Shown here: in pieces, positions 16,551-25,498 of the stretch | How the letters are laid out: the number at the start of each line of letters is the position of its first letter | Numbering within the stretch: position 1 is the first letter of the stretch | The notes under the pieces: generated by a model | The model's input: only the letters and a program-made list of their open reading frames with translations | Database searches by the model: none | Told to the model about the DNA's origin: nothing | Assembly (NCBI GenBank): GCA_002391235.1 | Contig: DGRX01000004.1 | Coordinates: forward strand, 95,951-159,950 | From: Treponema sp. UBA4377 | GTDB lineage: Bacteria; Spirochaetota; Spirochaetia; Treponematales; Treponemataceae | Length of the DNA: 64,000 nucleotides | Direction: 5' to 3' | Program-made: the position numbers and the translations under genes

Positions 16551-17489
16551 ATGAAGAAGGTAATTTTGACAGCTATGGCTGCCCTTTTGGCCGCATCTCT
16601 TTTTGCCGCCAAACCCAAAACAATCAAAGTTGGAATCATCAACAATGACCCCAACGAATCAGGCTACCGCACAGCCAACGACCGCGACATGAAAGCCACG
16701 TTCACAAAGAAGAACGGCTACCAGGCTTCTTTCGCCTACAGCCTCAAGAACGACGAGCAGATTGCCGCCGCCAAAAAGTTCATCCAGGACGAAGTTGACT
16801 ACTTGCTCATCAGCGCCGCCGGAACATCTGGCTGGAACAACGTTCTTAAAGACGCCCAGGACGCCGGCGTAAAAGTAATTTTGTTCGACCGCACAATCGA
16901 CGCTCCTTCAAGCCTCTACGAAGCTTCAATCGTTTCTGACATGGCTCAGGAAGGAAAGACAGCCGTTGACTGGCTCGCCTCTCAGAACCTCAAGGAATAC
17001 AACATCATCCACATCCAGGGCGTTATGGGATCTGCCGCTCAGATCGGACGCTCAGGCGCTTTGGACAAGAAAGTCAAGGCTGAAAAGAACTGGAACATCG
17101 TTACACAGCAGACAGCTTCTTGGAACGCCGAAACAGCCCAGCAGATCGTTCAGGCTGTAATCGACTCAGGAAAGAAGTTCAACGTAATCTACGCCGAGAA
17201 CGACGATATGGCCAAGGGAGCCGTTGCCGCTTTGGACAAGGCCAACATCAGCCACGGAGTCGGCAAAGACGTTATCATCATGGGCTTTGACTGCAACAAG
17301 TGGGCTTTGGAAGAATTGCTCAAGAAGAACTGGAACTATGACGGCCAGTGCAACCCCTTCCAGGCTTCTTACATCGACCAGATCATCAAGTCAGGAAAGG
17401 CTCCCGCCCAGAAGACTGTTATCATGACAGAAAAAGGCTTCGACGCCGCCAAGATCACAAAGGCTGACGTTGACAAGTACGGCATCTAA
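16551..17489 (+). CDS. ytfQ: Sugar ABC transporter substrate-binding protein, YtfQ-like
   Basis: The 312-residue periplasmic protein has an N-terminal signal peptide (cleavage near SLFAA) and a type I periplasmic binding fold (TIKVGIINNDPNESGYR at the start, ILFDRTIDAP, NVIYAENDDMAKGA, GFDCNKWALEELL). The closest group is the galactofuranose-binding YtfQ type. The gene uses strongly biased codons and has a strong GGAG site, so it is highly expressed. The ATG at 16551 is preferred because the signal peptide begins there. The sugar could also be another pentose or hexose. Confidence 0.87.
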   Translation: MKKVILTAMAALLAASLFAAKPKTIKVGIINNDPNESGYRTANDRDMKATFTKKNGYQASFAYSLKNDEQIAAAKKFIQDEVDYLLISAAGTSGWNNVLKDAQDAGVKVILFDRTIDAPSSLYEASIVSDMAQEGKTAVDWLASQNLKEYNIIHIQGVMGSAAQIGRSGALDKKVKAEKNWNIVTQQTASWNAETAQQIVQAVIDSGKKFNVIYAENDDMAKGAVAALDKANISHGVGKDVIIMGFDCNKWALEELLKKNWNYDGQCNPFQASYIDQIIKSGKAPAQKTVIMTEKGFDAAKITKADVDKYGI

Positions 17490-17503
17490 TTTAGCTTAGA
17501 TTC

Positions 17504-17540
17504 AAAGGGGATGTCCGTTTTGGGCACCCCCTTTTTTTTT
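17504..17540 (+). terminator. Intra-operon terminator after the binding-protein gene
   Basis: GGGG-A-TGTCC pairs with GGGCA-C-CCCC around a GTTTT loop, followed by ten T residues. Partial read-through would give more binding protein than ATPase, as is common in ABC operons. Confidence 0.8.
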
Positions 17541-17561
17541 ACCAAAGATAAGGAAGAATCC

Positions 17562-19070
17562 ATGCAGGAAAATTCAGTTTTGGAAATGCGCGGAATTTAT
17601 AAAAGCTTTCCGGGCGTAAAGGCTCTGCAAAACATCGACTTTACTTTAAGGCAGGGCGAGATTCACGCTCTTATGGGCGAGAACGGCGCCGGCAAGTCAA
17701 CTTTGATTAAAGTTTTGACTGGCGTTTACACAAAAGACGAAGGAACGGTTTTTGTAAAAGGCTTTGACAAGGCTTTGAACATTCGTTCCCCCCAGGATGC
17801 CCAAAACTCTGGCATCAGCACTGTTTACCAGGAAATCACTCTCTGCAACAATTTGACGGTTGCGGAAAATCTATATATCGGAAGAACAAAAGGCGCTTTT
17901 ACTAATTGGAAAAAGATGAACGAAGACGCCGCGAAAATCTTAAAGGAGCTGGAGATTCCGGCGGAACCGCAAGCCCAGCTTTCAAGCTATTCAATCGCCG
18001 TCCAGCAGATGGTTGCCATCGCGCGCGCGGTTGACATGGAATGCAAAATTCTCATTCTTGACGAGCCGACCTCATCGCTTGACGACAAGGAAGTCCAAAA
18101 ATTGTTCAAGCTTATGCGCGGCTTAAAGGCCAAGGGCGTAGGCATTATCTTTGTAACCCACTTCTTGGACCAAGTCTACGAGGTTTGCGACAGAATCACA
18201 GTATTGCGCGACGGCCAATTGGTCGGCGAGTATGAAATCAAGGACTTGCCAAAAGTCGAGTTGGTTTCAAAGATGCTCGGAAAGGCGCTTGACGGCCTTA
18301 GCGCGGTTCAGCGGCCGGCCGCCTTTAGCCACGCGATTAACGAAGAGCCTGTTTACCAAGCCCAAAACTTGTCTTCGGCCAAGGGAATCAAGCCCTTTGA
18401 CTTTGCGATTTACAAGGGCGAGGTCAACGGCTTTGCTGGCTTGCTTGGAAGCGGTCGCAGCTACAGCGTCCGCGCGATTTACGGGGCCGACCGCGTCACT
18501 AGCGGAAAGGTTAAGATTAACGGAAAAAGCGTAAAAATCACAAAGCCGCGCGACGCGATGAAAAACGGCATCAGCTACTTGTCCGAAGACCGCAAGGCCG
18601 ACGGAATCATCGGCGACCTTTCTGTCCGCGACAACATAATTTTCGCCTTGCAGGTAATGAAAGGATTCTTCAAGCCCTTCAGCAAGGCGCAAGCCCAAAA
18701 GTTCGCCGAGGAATACATCAAGCTTTTGGAAATAAAGACTGCCAGCGCCGACACGCCGATAAAGTCGCTCTCCGGCGGAAACCAGCAAAAGGTATTGCTT
18801 GCCCGCGCGCTTTTGTCAAATCCGCAGTACCTTATTTTGGACGAGCCGACGCGCGGAATCGACATCGGAACCAAGACCGAAATTCAGGAATTGGTCCTTA
18901 AGCTTGCAAAGGAAGGAAAGAGCGTCACTTTCATTTCTTCCGAAATCGACGAGATGCTCCGCACTTGCACGCGCCTTGTCGTTATGCGCGACTTTAAGCA
19001 AGTCGGCGAGCTTACAGGCGGCGATTTGACGCAAGCAAAGATTATGACGACTATTGCGGGAGGAAACTAA
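17562..19070 (+). CDS. ytfR: Sugar ABC transporter ATPase, YtfR/RbsA-type
   Basis: The 502-residue protein has two fused ATPase domains. The first has Walker A GENGAGKS, Walker B ILILDEPTSSL and a degenerate signature (LSSYSIAVQQ). The second has a degenerate P-loop (GLLGSGRS), intact signature LSGGNQQK and Walker B YLILDEPTRGID. This asymmetry is typical of the RbsA/MglA/YtfR group. It energises sugar uptake with the two permeases downstream. The ATG at 17562 follows AAGGAAG; the stop overlaps the next start (TAATG). Confidence 0.93.
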   Translation: MQENSVLEMRGIYKSFPGVKALQNIDFTLRQGEIHALMGENGAGKSTLIKVLTGVYTKDEGTVFVKGFDKALNIRSPQDAQNSGISTVYQEITLCNNLTVAENLYIGRTKGAFTNWKKMNEDAAKILKELEIPAEPQAQLSSYSIAVQQMVAIARAVDMECKILILDEPTSSLDDKEVQKLFKLMRGLKAKGVGIIFVTHFLDQVYEVCDRITVLRDGQLVGEYEIKDLPKVELVSKMLGKALDGLSAVQRPAAFSHAINEEPVYQAQNLSSAKGIKPFDFAIYKGEVNGFAGLLGSGRSYSVRAIYGADRVTSGKVKINGKSVKITKPRDAMKNGISYLSEDRKADGIIGDLSVRDNIIFALQVMKGFFKPFSKAQAQKFAEEYIKLLEIKTASADTPIKSLSGGNQQKVLLARALLSNPQYLILDEPTRGIDIGTKTEIQELVLKLAKEGKSVTFISSEIDEMLRTCTRLVVMRDFKQVGELTGGDLTQAKIMTTIAGGN

Positions 19071-20161
19071 TGAGCAGCTCAACAAAAGAAAAAATATTCG
19101 GCCTTTTTAGGCAACAGATTTTTATTCCTGTCGCGGCCCTTTTTGTTTTGGTTTTGTTCAACTTGATCGCCGATCCTTCGTTCTTCAAAATCACTCTTGG
19201 CCAAAACAGCGCGGGCAATCCGGTTTTGTCCGGTTACCTGATTACAATTTTGGACAACGCTTCCGAACTTGCGATATTGGCAATAGGAATGACGCTTGTG
19301 ACCGCGGCTTCCGGCGGACAGGATATTTCGGTGGGAGCGGTGATTGCCATCGCAGGAAGCGTTGTTTTGCGCGTTCTGTGCGGAGACGATCCCAGACCGG
19401 AGACAATGCAAGCGCCGATTATCGTAGCCTTCTTAATCGCGTGCGTCGTGTCGATGCTCTTTGGAGCCTTTAACGGAATGTTGGTCGCGTACTTTAAAAT
19501 CCAGCCGATGGTCGCCACGTTGATTTTGTTCACAGCCGGCCGTTCTATCGGCGCTTGGATCAACAACAACACGCTTCCGATCGTAAACGAACCGATCTTT
19601 GGCTACTTTGGAAACTACATTCCAGGCATACCGATACCGACTCCGGTCTTTATCGCGATTGTGTGCGTGGCCATCATTATGTTGGTTCTTAAGTTCACAA
19701 ACTTGGGCCTATACTCGCAGGCCGTCGGGATCAACGCCAACTCAACAAGATTGAACGGCGTTGACCCGCAATTGATTAAGTTTGTCACTTACGTAATCAT
19801 GGGCCTTTGCGTCGCGGTTGCCGGCTTTATAAAAGTAAGCCGCATCTCGACAATCAACTATTCGGTAATCGCAAAAGACATAGAAATGGACGCGATTCTT
19901 GCCGTGGCCTTGGGCGGAAACGTTCTTAGCGGCGGAAAGTTCAACATGTGGGCCTCAATTTTGGGCGCCTATGTAATCCAATTCTTGACAACGACTTTGT
20001 TCAAGTTCAACGTCGCGTCAACGGCGCTTCCCGCTTACAAGGCGATTGTTGTAATCATCTTGGTTGTTTTGAGCGCTCCCTCTGTCCGCGAAAAGATGAA
20101 AACAGTCTCAAAGAAATTCAAGCAGAAAAAAGCGCCGGTAGTGGCTCAGGGAGGCAACTAA
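19070..20161 (+). CDS. ytfT: Sugar ABC transporter permease, YtfT-like
   Basis: The 363-residue integral membrane protein belongs to the RbsC/BPD_transp_2 family, with about nine to ten hydrophobic segments and the family motif ITAASGGQDISVGA-like (TAASGGQDISVGAVI) near residue 80 and ALGGNVLSGGKFN late. It should pair with the permease at 20163-21209 to form the channel. The start overlaps the ATPase stop by one base. The tail is basic, rich in lysine. Confidence 0.88.
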   Translation: MSSSTKEKIFGLFRQQIFIPVAALFVLVLFNLIADPSFFKITLGQNSAGNPVLSGYLITILDNASELAILAIGMTLVTAASGGQDISVGAVIAIAGSVVLRVLCGDDPRPETMQAPIIVAFLIACVVSMLFGAFNGMLVAYFKIQPMVATLILFTAGRSIGAWINNNTLPIVNEPIFGYFGNYIPGIPIPTPVFIAIVCVAIIMLVLKFTNLGLYSQAVGINANSTRLNGVDPQLIKFVTYVIMGLCVAVAGFIKVSRISTINYSVIAKDIEMDAILAVALGGNVLSGGKFNMWASILGAYVIQFLTTTLFKFNVASTALPAYKAIVVIILVVLSAPSVREKMKTVSKKFKQKKAPVVAQGGN

Positions 20162-20162
20162 T

Positions 20163-21209
20163 ATGGAAAAGGAAATTACTTTGAACAAGCCGCTCGCAAA
20201 GAACAGAAGGCCGCTTAGCGACACAAACTTGCTGTTGGCCATTACAGTGATTGTTTTTGCCATTATGTATTTGTGCGCGATTGTTTTCTTGGGAGCGGGA
20301 TTTAGAAAGCCGCAGGCTTTTTTCAACATGCTCAACGAAAACGCTTCGCTGGTGATACTTTCTTGCGGCCTTAGCTTGGTAATGATTACCGGCGGCATCG
20401 ACATTTCTGTCGGAACGATGACCGCGCTTATCTGCATGACTTGCGCGGTCAACCTAGACTTTAAGGGCGGAAACGTCGGCACTGCCATTATGTGGGCTTT
20501 GATAATCGGAGCGGCTTTTGGATTCATTCAAGGCTACTTGGTCGCCTACTTGGACATCCAGCCCTTTATCGTAACCTTGGCCGGAATGTTCTTTGCAAAA
20601 GGAATGACAACGATTGTAAACTCAACGCAGTTCAACGTTGAAAACGAAGCCTTCGTCAAATTGGTCGAAACCCGCATTTACGTTCCTGGCGTAGGCTCTT
20701 TGAACAAGCTGGGCAAGTGGGTTCCGGCCTATGTTGAAATAGGCGCGGTAGTGGCAATCGTCGTCGTGCTTTTGCTCTTTGTTCTTTTGCGCTGGACAAA
20801 GCTTGGACGCAATTTTTACGCAGTCGGCGGAAACCAGCAAAGCGCCAATATGCTGGGCATCAACGTAAAGCAGACAAAATTCTTGGCCCACTTCATTTGC
20901 TCGATGCTTGCGGCAATTGGCGGCTTTGTCTACTTCCTGCACGTTGGCTCAGGCTCTCCGTCGCACGCCGACGGCGCGGAAATGAACGCCATTGCTTCTT
21001 CGATTATCGGCGGAACGATGCTTACTGGCGGCGTGGGAAACATTGTCGGAACATTCTTTGGCGTAATGTCATTGGCTACAATCAAGAACATCGTTTCCTC
21101 ATTGGGCTTGGACGACGCCTGGTGGACCAACATCACGGTCGCCTTTATGATTTGCTTGTTCTTGGTAATCCAAAGCGTGGTTCTTTCGCGCAAGAACAAA
21201 AAGGCTTAA
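20163..21209 (+). CDS. yjfF: Sugar ABC transporter permease, YjfF-like
   Basis: The 348-residue protein is the second RbsC-type permease, with the ITGGIDISVGTMTAL motif near residue 80 and IIGGTMLTGGVGN near 280. Binding protein, fused ATPase and two different permeases in this order are characteristic of the YtfQRT-YjfF galactofuranose-type system. A good GGAGG site precedes the ATG. The last bases overlap the convergent AraC-type gene by 4 bp and no terminator is visible. Confidence 0.87.
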   Translation: MEKEITLNKPLAKNRRPLSDTNLLLAITVIVFAIMYLCAIVFLGAGFRKPQAFFNMLNENASLVILSCGLSLVMITGGIDISVGTMTALICMTCAVNLDFKGGNVGTAIMWALIIGAAFGFIQGYLVAYLDIQPFIVTLAGMFFAKGMTTIVNSTQFNVENEAFVKLVETRIYVPGVGSLNKLGKWVPAYVEIGAVVAIVVVLLLFVLLRWTKLGRNFYAVGGNQQSANMLGINVKQTKFLAHFICSMLAAIGGFVYFLHVGSGSPSHADGAEMNAIASSIIGGTMLTGGVGNIVGTFFGVMSLATIKNIVSSLGLDDAWWTNITVAFMICLFLVIQSVVLSRKNKKA

Positions 21210-21679
21210 AAAATCAGCGCTTGCTTGCGGAATTGCAGCGGCGACATGCCGTTGCAGTTTCTAAAGGCGCGGATAAAGTTTTCGCATTCGTTATAGCCGC
21301 ATTCAGCGGCTATTTTTTGCACGCTTTTATTTGTGGAACTAAGCAAGTCGCGCGCTTTTTGGTTTAAGAATTCGCGCTTTTCCTTGTCTGGAGAGGCGCC
21401 AAAAGTTTGCTTGTATAGAACCGAAAAGCGGCTGCGGGTAAGCCGGAAAGACTCGGCCATAGAGTCCACGTTCCATTTTTCCGGATTTTTGCGAACAAGC
21501 TCGCGCAAGGAGGCCAGGCGCTCTTGGACGCTTTTTTTGCGCGGCGTTTTTTTAATTTGCTTTGCGGCGGATTTTTGTGACAAGCCTTTCGCAAAGGCAA
21601 GAACGCGGGCGGCGTCGGCTTCCGACATTTCATCCAACATGCGGGACAATTCTTCTTTTGCGTTTGTTTCGCCGGCCAT
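21206..21679 (-). CDS. Short AraC-family DNA-binding protein
   Basis: This 157-residue protein consists of a charged 60-residue N-terminal region and a C-terminal AraC-type double HTH (about 60-157, with NVDSMAESFRLTRSRFSVLYKQ and IAAECGYNECENFIRAFRNCNG, ending PLQFRK). It lacks a sugar-binding cupin, so its activity may be set by expression level or a partner. It is convergent with the sugar ABC operon and may regulate it, which is inference. The lysine-rich linker near 40-50 looks disordered. Confidence 0.82.
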   Translation of the reverse strand: MAGETNAKEELSRMLDEMSEADAARVLAFAKGLSQKSAAKQIKKTPRKKSVQERLASLRELVRKNPEKWNVDSMAESFRLTRSRFSVLYKQTFGASPDKEKREFLNQKARDLLSSTNKSVQKIAAECGYNECENFIRAFRNCNGMSPLQFRKQALIF

Positions 21680-21731
21680 GCTTCCTCCAAAAATTCATCA
21701 TAAAATGAAAGCGAAAAAAAAGCAATCTTTT

Positions 21732-21760
21732 TTGTAAAAATATTAAAAGTGTGTTATAAT
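21732..21760 (+). promoter_or_regulatory. Promoter of the GGDEF-EAL gene
   Basis: TTGTAA (21732-21737) and TATAAT (21755-21760) are 17 bp apart. Transcription should start near 21767, giving a leader of about 43 bases that contains AGTGAGG before the ATG at 21810. Confidence 0.65.
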
Positions 21761-21809
21761 CATATGATGTTTGTCGGCGATGGTGGGTTTGCCGACAAGA
21801 GTGAGGTTT

Positions 21810-23447
21810 ATGAAAAACATAAAGCCGATTTTACGGCTTCATCTTGTAGAAAACCTAAAGCTTGCATTTTTGTGCCTGGCGTATATTGGCCTGCAATTAT
21901 TGACCTTTTATTTTGGGGCGAATCGACGGCTTGCAATATACAACGGCATTGTCGTATGCTTTCAATTTTTTTGCGCCTTCTTAATGATAAAGGTTAACGC
22001 CAGGCGAGGCCGCCACTTAAGCTGGATATGCCTTGGCTTATCGATGTTCTTTTTGCTGAGGGCCATTGTGATGTTAATCATCGCAAGAAAGCCGTTGATA
22101 GCTTTGCCAGGCTTTTTTATGATTCTTATGTTTGCCTTGATAGCCTCGCTCTTTAGCTATCAGGTTGAATTGTTGGACAAGCGAATGGTGGCTGACTATG
22201 TTACCAGCCTTCACAACGGCCGCGGCTTGATTCTTGCGCTCCAAAACAAAATTTACAACAAAGAGTCTTTTTACGTAATTTACATCGAAATCGAAAATTT
22301 TAAATTCCTCAACGACAACTACGGCTTTGACTTTGGAGACGAGCTTAGAAAGGTTGTCACAAAGCGAATAAAAAACATAATCAAGGGCCATGGAATCGCC
22401 GGTTGCGTCGACCGTTCCAGCTTTATGATTATCCTTAACGGCGACTGCGACGCGCGCCAGGTGGCGGGCCACGCCCTTCACACTATAAGCGATAAAATTT
22501 CCATAAAAAAAGATGAAGTTGAAATTGACTGCTTTCTTTCGGCATATGCGGGAATCGCATCCTGCCCCGATGACACAGTCGATGCCGAAACGTTGATGAA
22601 GTATTCCGACATCGCGATGCTTCATGCGACAATGTCCAAAAAGAACCGCATTTTGTTTTACGAGCCGCAAATGGAGGAAAAGCTTAAGCGGCAAGTTGAG
22701 GTCGAAAAAATAATTAAAAAGGCTTTGAGCAACAATTGGTTTTATTTGGTCTTTCAGCCGCAGTTTTCGACGCAAGAAAAAAAGCTTAGGGGCTTTGAGG
22801 CTCTTTTGCGTTTGCGCGATCCGTCCGGAAACAATCTATCGCCGGCGGAATTCATTCCCGCGGCCGAAAAAAACGACTTGATTTTGGAAATAACCGATTG
22901 GGTTTTGCTTAACGCCCTTAAGACTTTTTCCAAGCTTGTCTTGGGAACTGATTTGACTATCAGCATAAATGTTTCTCCAAAAAATATGGAGAGCGCGCAA
23001 TTTATTTCAAAGCTGAAAAATGTTTTGGATGAGACAGGCTTTCCGGCAAAAAATTTGGAAGTCGAGATTACCGAATACTGCTTGCTGCAGTCCTTTGACC
23101 AAACAATAGAAAACATCAAGGCCTTGCGCGAGCTTGGCGTACAAGTGGCTTTGGACGACTTTGGAACAGGTTACTCGTCGCTTTCGTATTTGGAAAAGCT
23201 TCCGATTAATTTGCTTAAAATTGACAAAAGTCTTGTTGACGACATCGAAAGCAATGTAAAGAGCCAGCCGTTTGTCAGCGCGGTCATTTACATGGGCCAC
23301 TTGATGGGATGCGAAGTCATTTGCGAAGGCGTTGAAAGCGAAGGGCAGCTGCGGCTTTTGCGCGACAACAAGAGCGACTTTATTCAAGGCTATATTTGGG
23401 GAAAGCCGATGGAGTTTGACAAGGCCCGCGAACTGCTGGATGCTTGA
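21810..23447 (+). CDS. Membrane c-di-GMP phosphodiesterase with degenerate GGDEF and EAL domains
   Basis: The 545-residue protein starts with about five membrane helices (1-135), then a GGDEF-fold domain in which the signature is replaced by CVDRSS (near FMIILNG), so cyclase activity is unlikely. The EAL domain keeps FEALLRLRD, the ISPKNM-like INVSPKNM, EITEYC, DDFGTGYSS, LKIDKS and EGVES, so it should hydrolyse c-di-GMP, possibly with the degenerate GGDEF as a GTP sensor. The ATG at 21810 has a Shine-Dalgarno-like GTGAGG; earlier in-frame starts exist 30 and 39 bases upstream. Confidence 0.88.
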   Translation: MKNIKPILRLHLVENLKLAFLCLAYIGLQLLTFYFGANRRLAIYNGIVVCFQFFCAFLMIKVNARRGRHLSWICLGLSMFFLLRAIVMLIIARKPLIALPGFFMILMFALIASLFSYQVELLDKRMVADYVTSLHNGRGLILALQNKIYNKESFYVIYIEIENFKFLNDNYGFDFGDELRKVVTKRIKNIIKGHGIAGCVDRSSFMIILNGDCDARQVAGHALHTISDKISIKKDEVEIDCFLSAYAGIASCPDDTVDAETLMKYSDIAMLHATMSKKNRILFYEPQMEEKLKRQVEVEKIIKKALSNNWFYLVFQPQFSTQEKKLRGFEALLRLRDPSGNNLSPAEFIPAAEKNDLILEITDWVLLNALKTFSKLVLGTDLTISINVSPKNMESAQFISKLKNVLDETGFPAKNLEVEITEYCLLQSFDQTIENIKALRELGVQVALDDFGTGYSSLSYLEKLPINLLKIDKSLVDDIESNVKSQPFVSAVIYMGHLMGCEVICEGVESEGQLRLLRDNKSDFIQGYIWGKPMEFDKARELLDA

Positions 23448-23462
23448 AACAACGATTGCGGT

Positions 23463-23489
23463 CTTGCGTCTGCCAACACGAGCGGCAGA
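23463..23489. repeat. Short hairpin repeat CTTGCGYCTGCC...GCGGCAGA
   Basis: CTTGCGTCTGCC is followed after a short spacer by GCGGCAGA, forming a hairpin. A near copy, CTTGCGCCTGCCGCGATAGC, with the same right arm occurs at 25563-25588 before htpG. Confidence 0.5.
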
Positions 23490-23492
23490 TGC

Positions 23493-23521
23493 TTGAATTT
23501 TTTTTCACAATACGCTAAAAT
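23493..23521 (+). promoter_or_regulatory. Promoter of efp
   Basis: TTGAAT (23493-23498) and TAAAAT (23516-23521) are 17 bp apart. Transcription should start near 23528, leaving a 27-base leader with a GAGGA Shine-Dalgarno site, in contrast to the leaderless genes nearby. Confidence 0.7.
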
Positions 23522-23554
23522 AATAGAACACTTTAAAAGTTTGAGGAAAAGACT

Positions 23555-24127
23555 ATGATCACTACAAACGAAATCAGAGTAGGAACAGCCTTTATGTTTG
23601 AAGGCTCTCCGTTCATCGTACAGCGCATGCTTGGCCAAAAGGGCGGCCGCGCGGGCATGGTAACAAAGCTCCGCGTAAAGAATATCGTCACCGGCTCAAC
23701 ACAGGACTTGGGTTTGGACGCTGGCGAAAAGTTTGAGGAAGTCGACTTGGTAGAAAAGGTCGTAAAGCTTTCTTATATTGACGGCGACGACTACCACTTT
23801 ATGGACCAGGAAACATACGACGACATTCCGCTCACAAAAGACGACTTGGGCGACTATGCCGGATACATTTCTCCCGATGACGAAGACATCGAAGTCAAAA
23901 TCACTTACTACAACGAAAAAGCCGTTGGAATTAAGCTTCCGATCAACATCACTCGCGTAATCACATACTGCGAGCCTGGAATCAAGGGCGACACTTCCGG
24001 CAAATCTTTGAAGCCGGCCACTCTCGATACAGGCGCCGAGGTAAAGGTTCCCCTTTACTGCGACACAAACGACCGCATTGTTATCGACACGCGCGACGGC
24101 TCTTTTGTTGAACGCGCCAAAGACTAA
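23555..24127 (+). CDS. efp: Translation elongation factor P
   Basis: The 190-residue protein has the three-beta-barrel layout of EF-P, with the KOW-like N-domain, the middle OB domain (SYIDGDDYHFMDQETYDDI) and the C-terminal OB domain (EPGIKGDTSGKSLKPATLDTG). EF-P relieves ribosome stalling at polyproline. The loop that reaches the peptidyl-transferase centre reads GQKGGRAGMV (27-36). By alignment with the Pseudomonas form the residue at 32 is arginine, which predicts EarP-type rhamnosylation rather than lysylation; neither earP nor epmA is in the window. Confidence 0.93.
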   Translation: MITTNEIRVGTAFMFEGSPFIVQRMLGQKGGRAGMVTKLRVKNIVTGSTQDLGLDAGEKFEEVDLVEKVVKLSYIDGDDYHFMDQETYDDIPLTKDDLGDYAGYISPDDEDIEVKITYYNEKAVGIKLPINITRVITYCEPGIKGDTSGKSLKPATLDTGAEVKVPLYCDTNDRIVIDTRDGSFVERAKD

Positions 24128-24159
24128 CAGTCTTTTATAAAAGAAACGGGACGGCTTAA

Positions 24160-24747
24160 ATGATGAAAAAGTTTTTTGCTTCCAGCGTAGTTTTCTTTGT
24201 TTGTCTTTTGGCCGCTCCCGCTTGCTTTTCTGACGCCGCTCCCACGCCTGTTTCCATTTCTTCAAAGCAAAGCGAAGGCTTTGTTCTCCCGTTAAGAAAA
24301 AACACGAAATCAATTGTTTGCGTAAACCGAAATTTTTACGACACGCAAAAATTTGGAAACGCCTTTTGCTCTTTTTTGGACGAGTATTCCAGCGACTGCA
24401 GGGTTTTGCTTGCGGAATTTGTTCCAAAAGAAAAAGTCGCTTACTACGATTATGTTTGGACTTTTCAAGTAAAAAAATGGAATGACAAAAATCTTGACGA
24501 CATTCCAGAAAGCGTAAGCGTTTTGGTTTTGCTTTATGACAAAGACTTTAACTTGCTTTTAAAGTCAAATTTAAAATCAAGCAAAAATAAAAAGGATCCA
24601 AGCGCTCCAAATTGCCTTGAGGCGCTTTTGGCGCAATACACAGATTCTTTGTTTAACGACATTGTGCAAGTGAGCGAAGAAGTTCCAGCAAAAGAAAAGC
24701 CGGCAAAGCAAAAGAAATCAAAGAAGAATGAAGAACAAGCTGAATAA
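24160..24747 (+). CDS. Secreted hypothetical protein with lysine-rich tail
   Basis: The 195-residue protein has a signal peptide (about 1-27, ending near FSDAAP) and a mixed globular body without a recognised domain; the segment YDYVWTFQVKKWN looks like a beta-sheet edge found in some treponemal DUFs. The last 25 residues are a disordered, highly charged KPAKQKKSKKNEEQ tail. The gene overlaps the methyltransferase gene by 20 bp. There is an adjacent second ATG at 24163. A periplasmic location is likely; function unknown. Confidence 0.7.
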   Translation: MMKKFFASSVVFFVCLLAAPACFSDAAPTPVSISSKQSEGFVLPLRKNTKSIVCVNRNFYDTQKFGNAFCSFLDEYSSDCRVLLAEFVPKEKVAYYDYVWTFQVKKWNDKNLDDIPESVSVLVLLYDKDFNLLLKSNLKSSKNKKDPSAPNCLEALLAQYTDSLFNDIVQVSEEVPAKEKPAKQKKSKKNEEQAE

Positions 24748-25498
24748 CGAGTTGGCCGTTTGCGGATTCGCCGCGGTCAAATCTTTGGAAAAGAAAAATC
24801 CCGACAGAATCACCCGCCTTTATTTTACGGCGGAAAAGGCTCCTCTTTTTGGCGGCTTGTGCAAAAAGCTTGCCGCGCGCAAGGCTCCCTACAACCAAGT
24901 CAAAGACGCGTCCGAACTGGAAAAGCTTAGCGGCACCGTCCACCATCAGGGCGTTGTGGCGATGATAGAGGCGCCGCAAATTGTCCGCCTTAACACCGAC
25001 ATCGTTGACGAATGGATAGAAAAAAAGCAGAGCGCGCTTTTGCTTGACCGCGTTGGAAACGCCAACAACCTTGGCGCCATCGTCCGCAGCGCCGCTTTTT
25101 TTGGAATGAAAAACATCATCATTCCCGAAGACGAGGCGCAAAGCTCAATTACAACCAGCAGCTACCGCGTCGCCGAGGGCGGAATGGAATTTGTCAACGT
25201 TTATTCAATCAAGTCAATTCCCGCGCTTTTGGAAGCCGTCAAGGACAAAATGGTCCGCGTTGGAACCGCCGTTGACGCAAAAACTCCGCTTTCAAAACTT
25301 CAATTGATTTGCGGACAAAAGCCCAGCCTTATCATCTTGGGAAACGAAGAGCACGGCATCAGCGACGCGGTAAAGTCCGCCTGCGACGAGCTTATCGTAA
25401 TTCCCACAAACGCCCGCTTTGTAGGCCACGTCGCGCCGGTGGAAAGCCTTAACGTAGCCCAAGCCGCCAGCGTCATCTTGTACGAATTGAACCGATAA
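24728..25498 (+). CDS. SpoU/TrmH-family RNA 2'-O-methyltransferase
   Basis: The 256-residue protein combines an N-terminal substrate-binding domain (about 10-90, with VHHQGVVAMIE) with a SPOUT methyltransferase domain. The three motifs are visible: NANNLGAIVRSAAFFG, IILGNEEHGIS and VAPVESLNVAQAASVILYE. It likely methylates a ribose in tRNA or rRNA using S-adenosylmethionine; the exact site cannot be told. It begins within the 3' end of the upstream gene, suggesting coupling. Confidence 0.88.
   Translation: MKNKLNNELAVCGFAAVKSLEKKNPDRITRLYFTAEKAPLFGGLCKKLAARKAPYNQVKDASELEKLSGTVHHQGVVAMIEAPQIVRLNTDIVDEWIEKKQSALLLDRVGNANNLGAIVRSAAFFGMKNIIIPEDEAQSSITTSSYRVAEGGMEFVNVYSIKSIPALLEAVKDKMVRVGTAVDAKTPLSKLQLICGQKPSLIILGNEEHGISDAVKSACDELIVIPTNARFVGHVAPVESLNVAQAASVILYELNR

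Noticed and set aside
21764..21997. Out-of-frame ATG and short open frame at the start of the GGDEF-EAL transcript
   Set aside because: The frame has no recognisable sequence and lacks a ribosome site; the membrane-domain frame with GTGAGG before 21810 is the real gene.
22074..22775. 233-codon minus-strand frame opposite the GGDEF-EAL gene
   Set aside because: No ribosome site, promoter or domain; the sense frame has clear domains.
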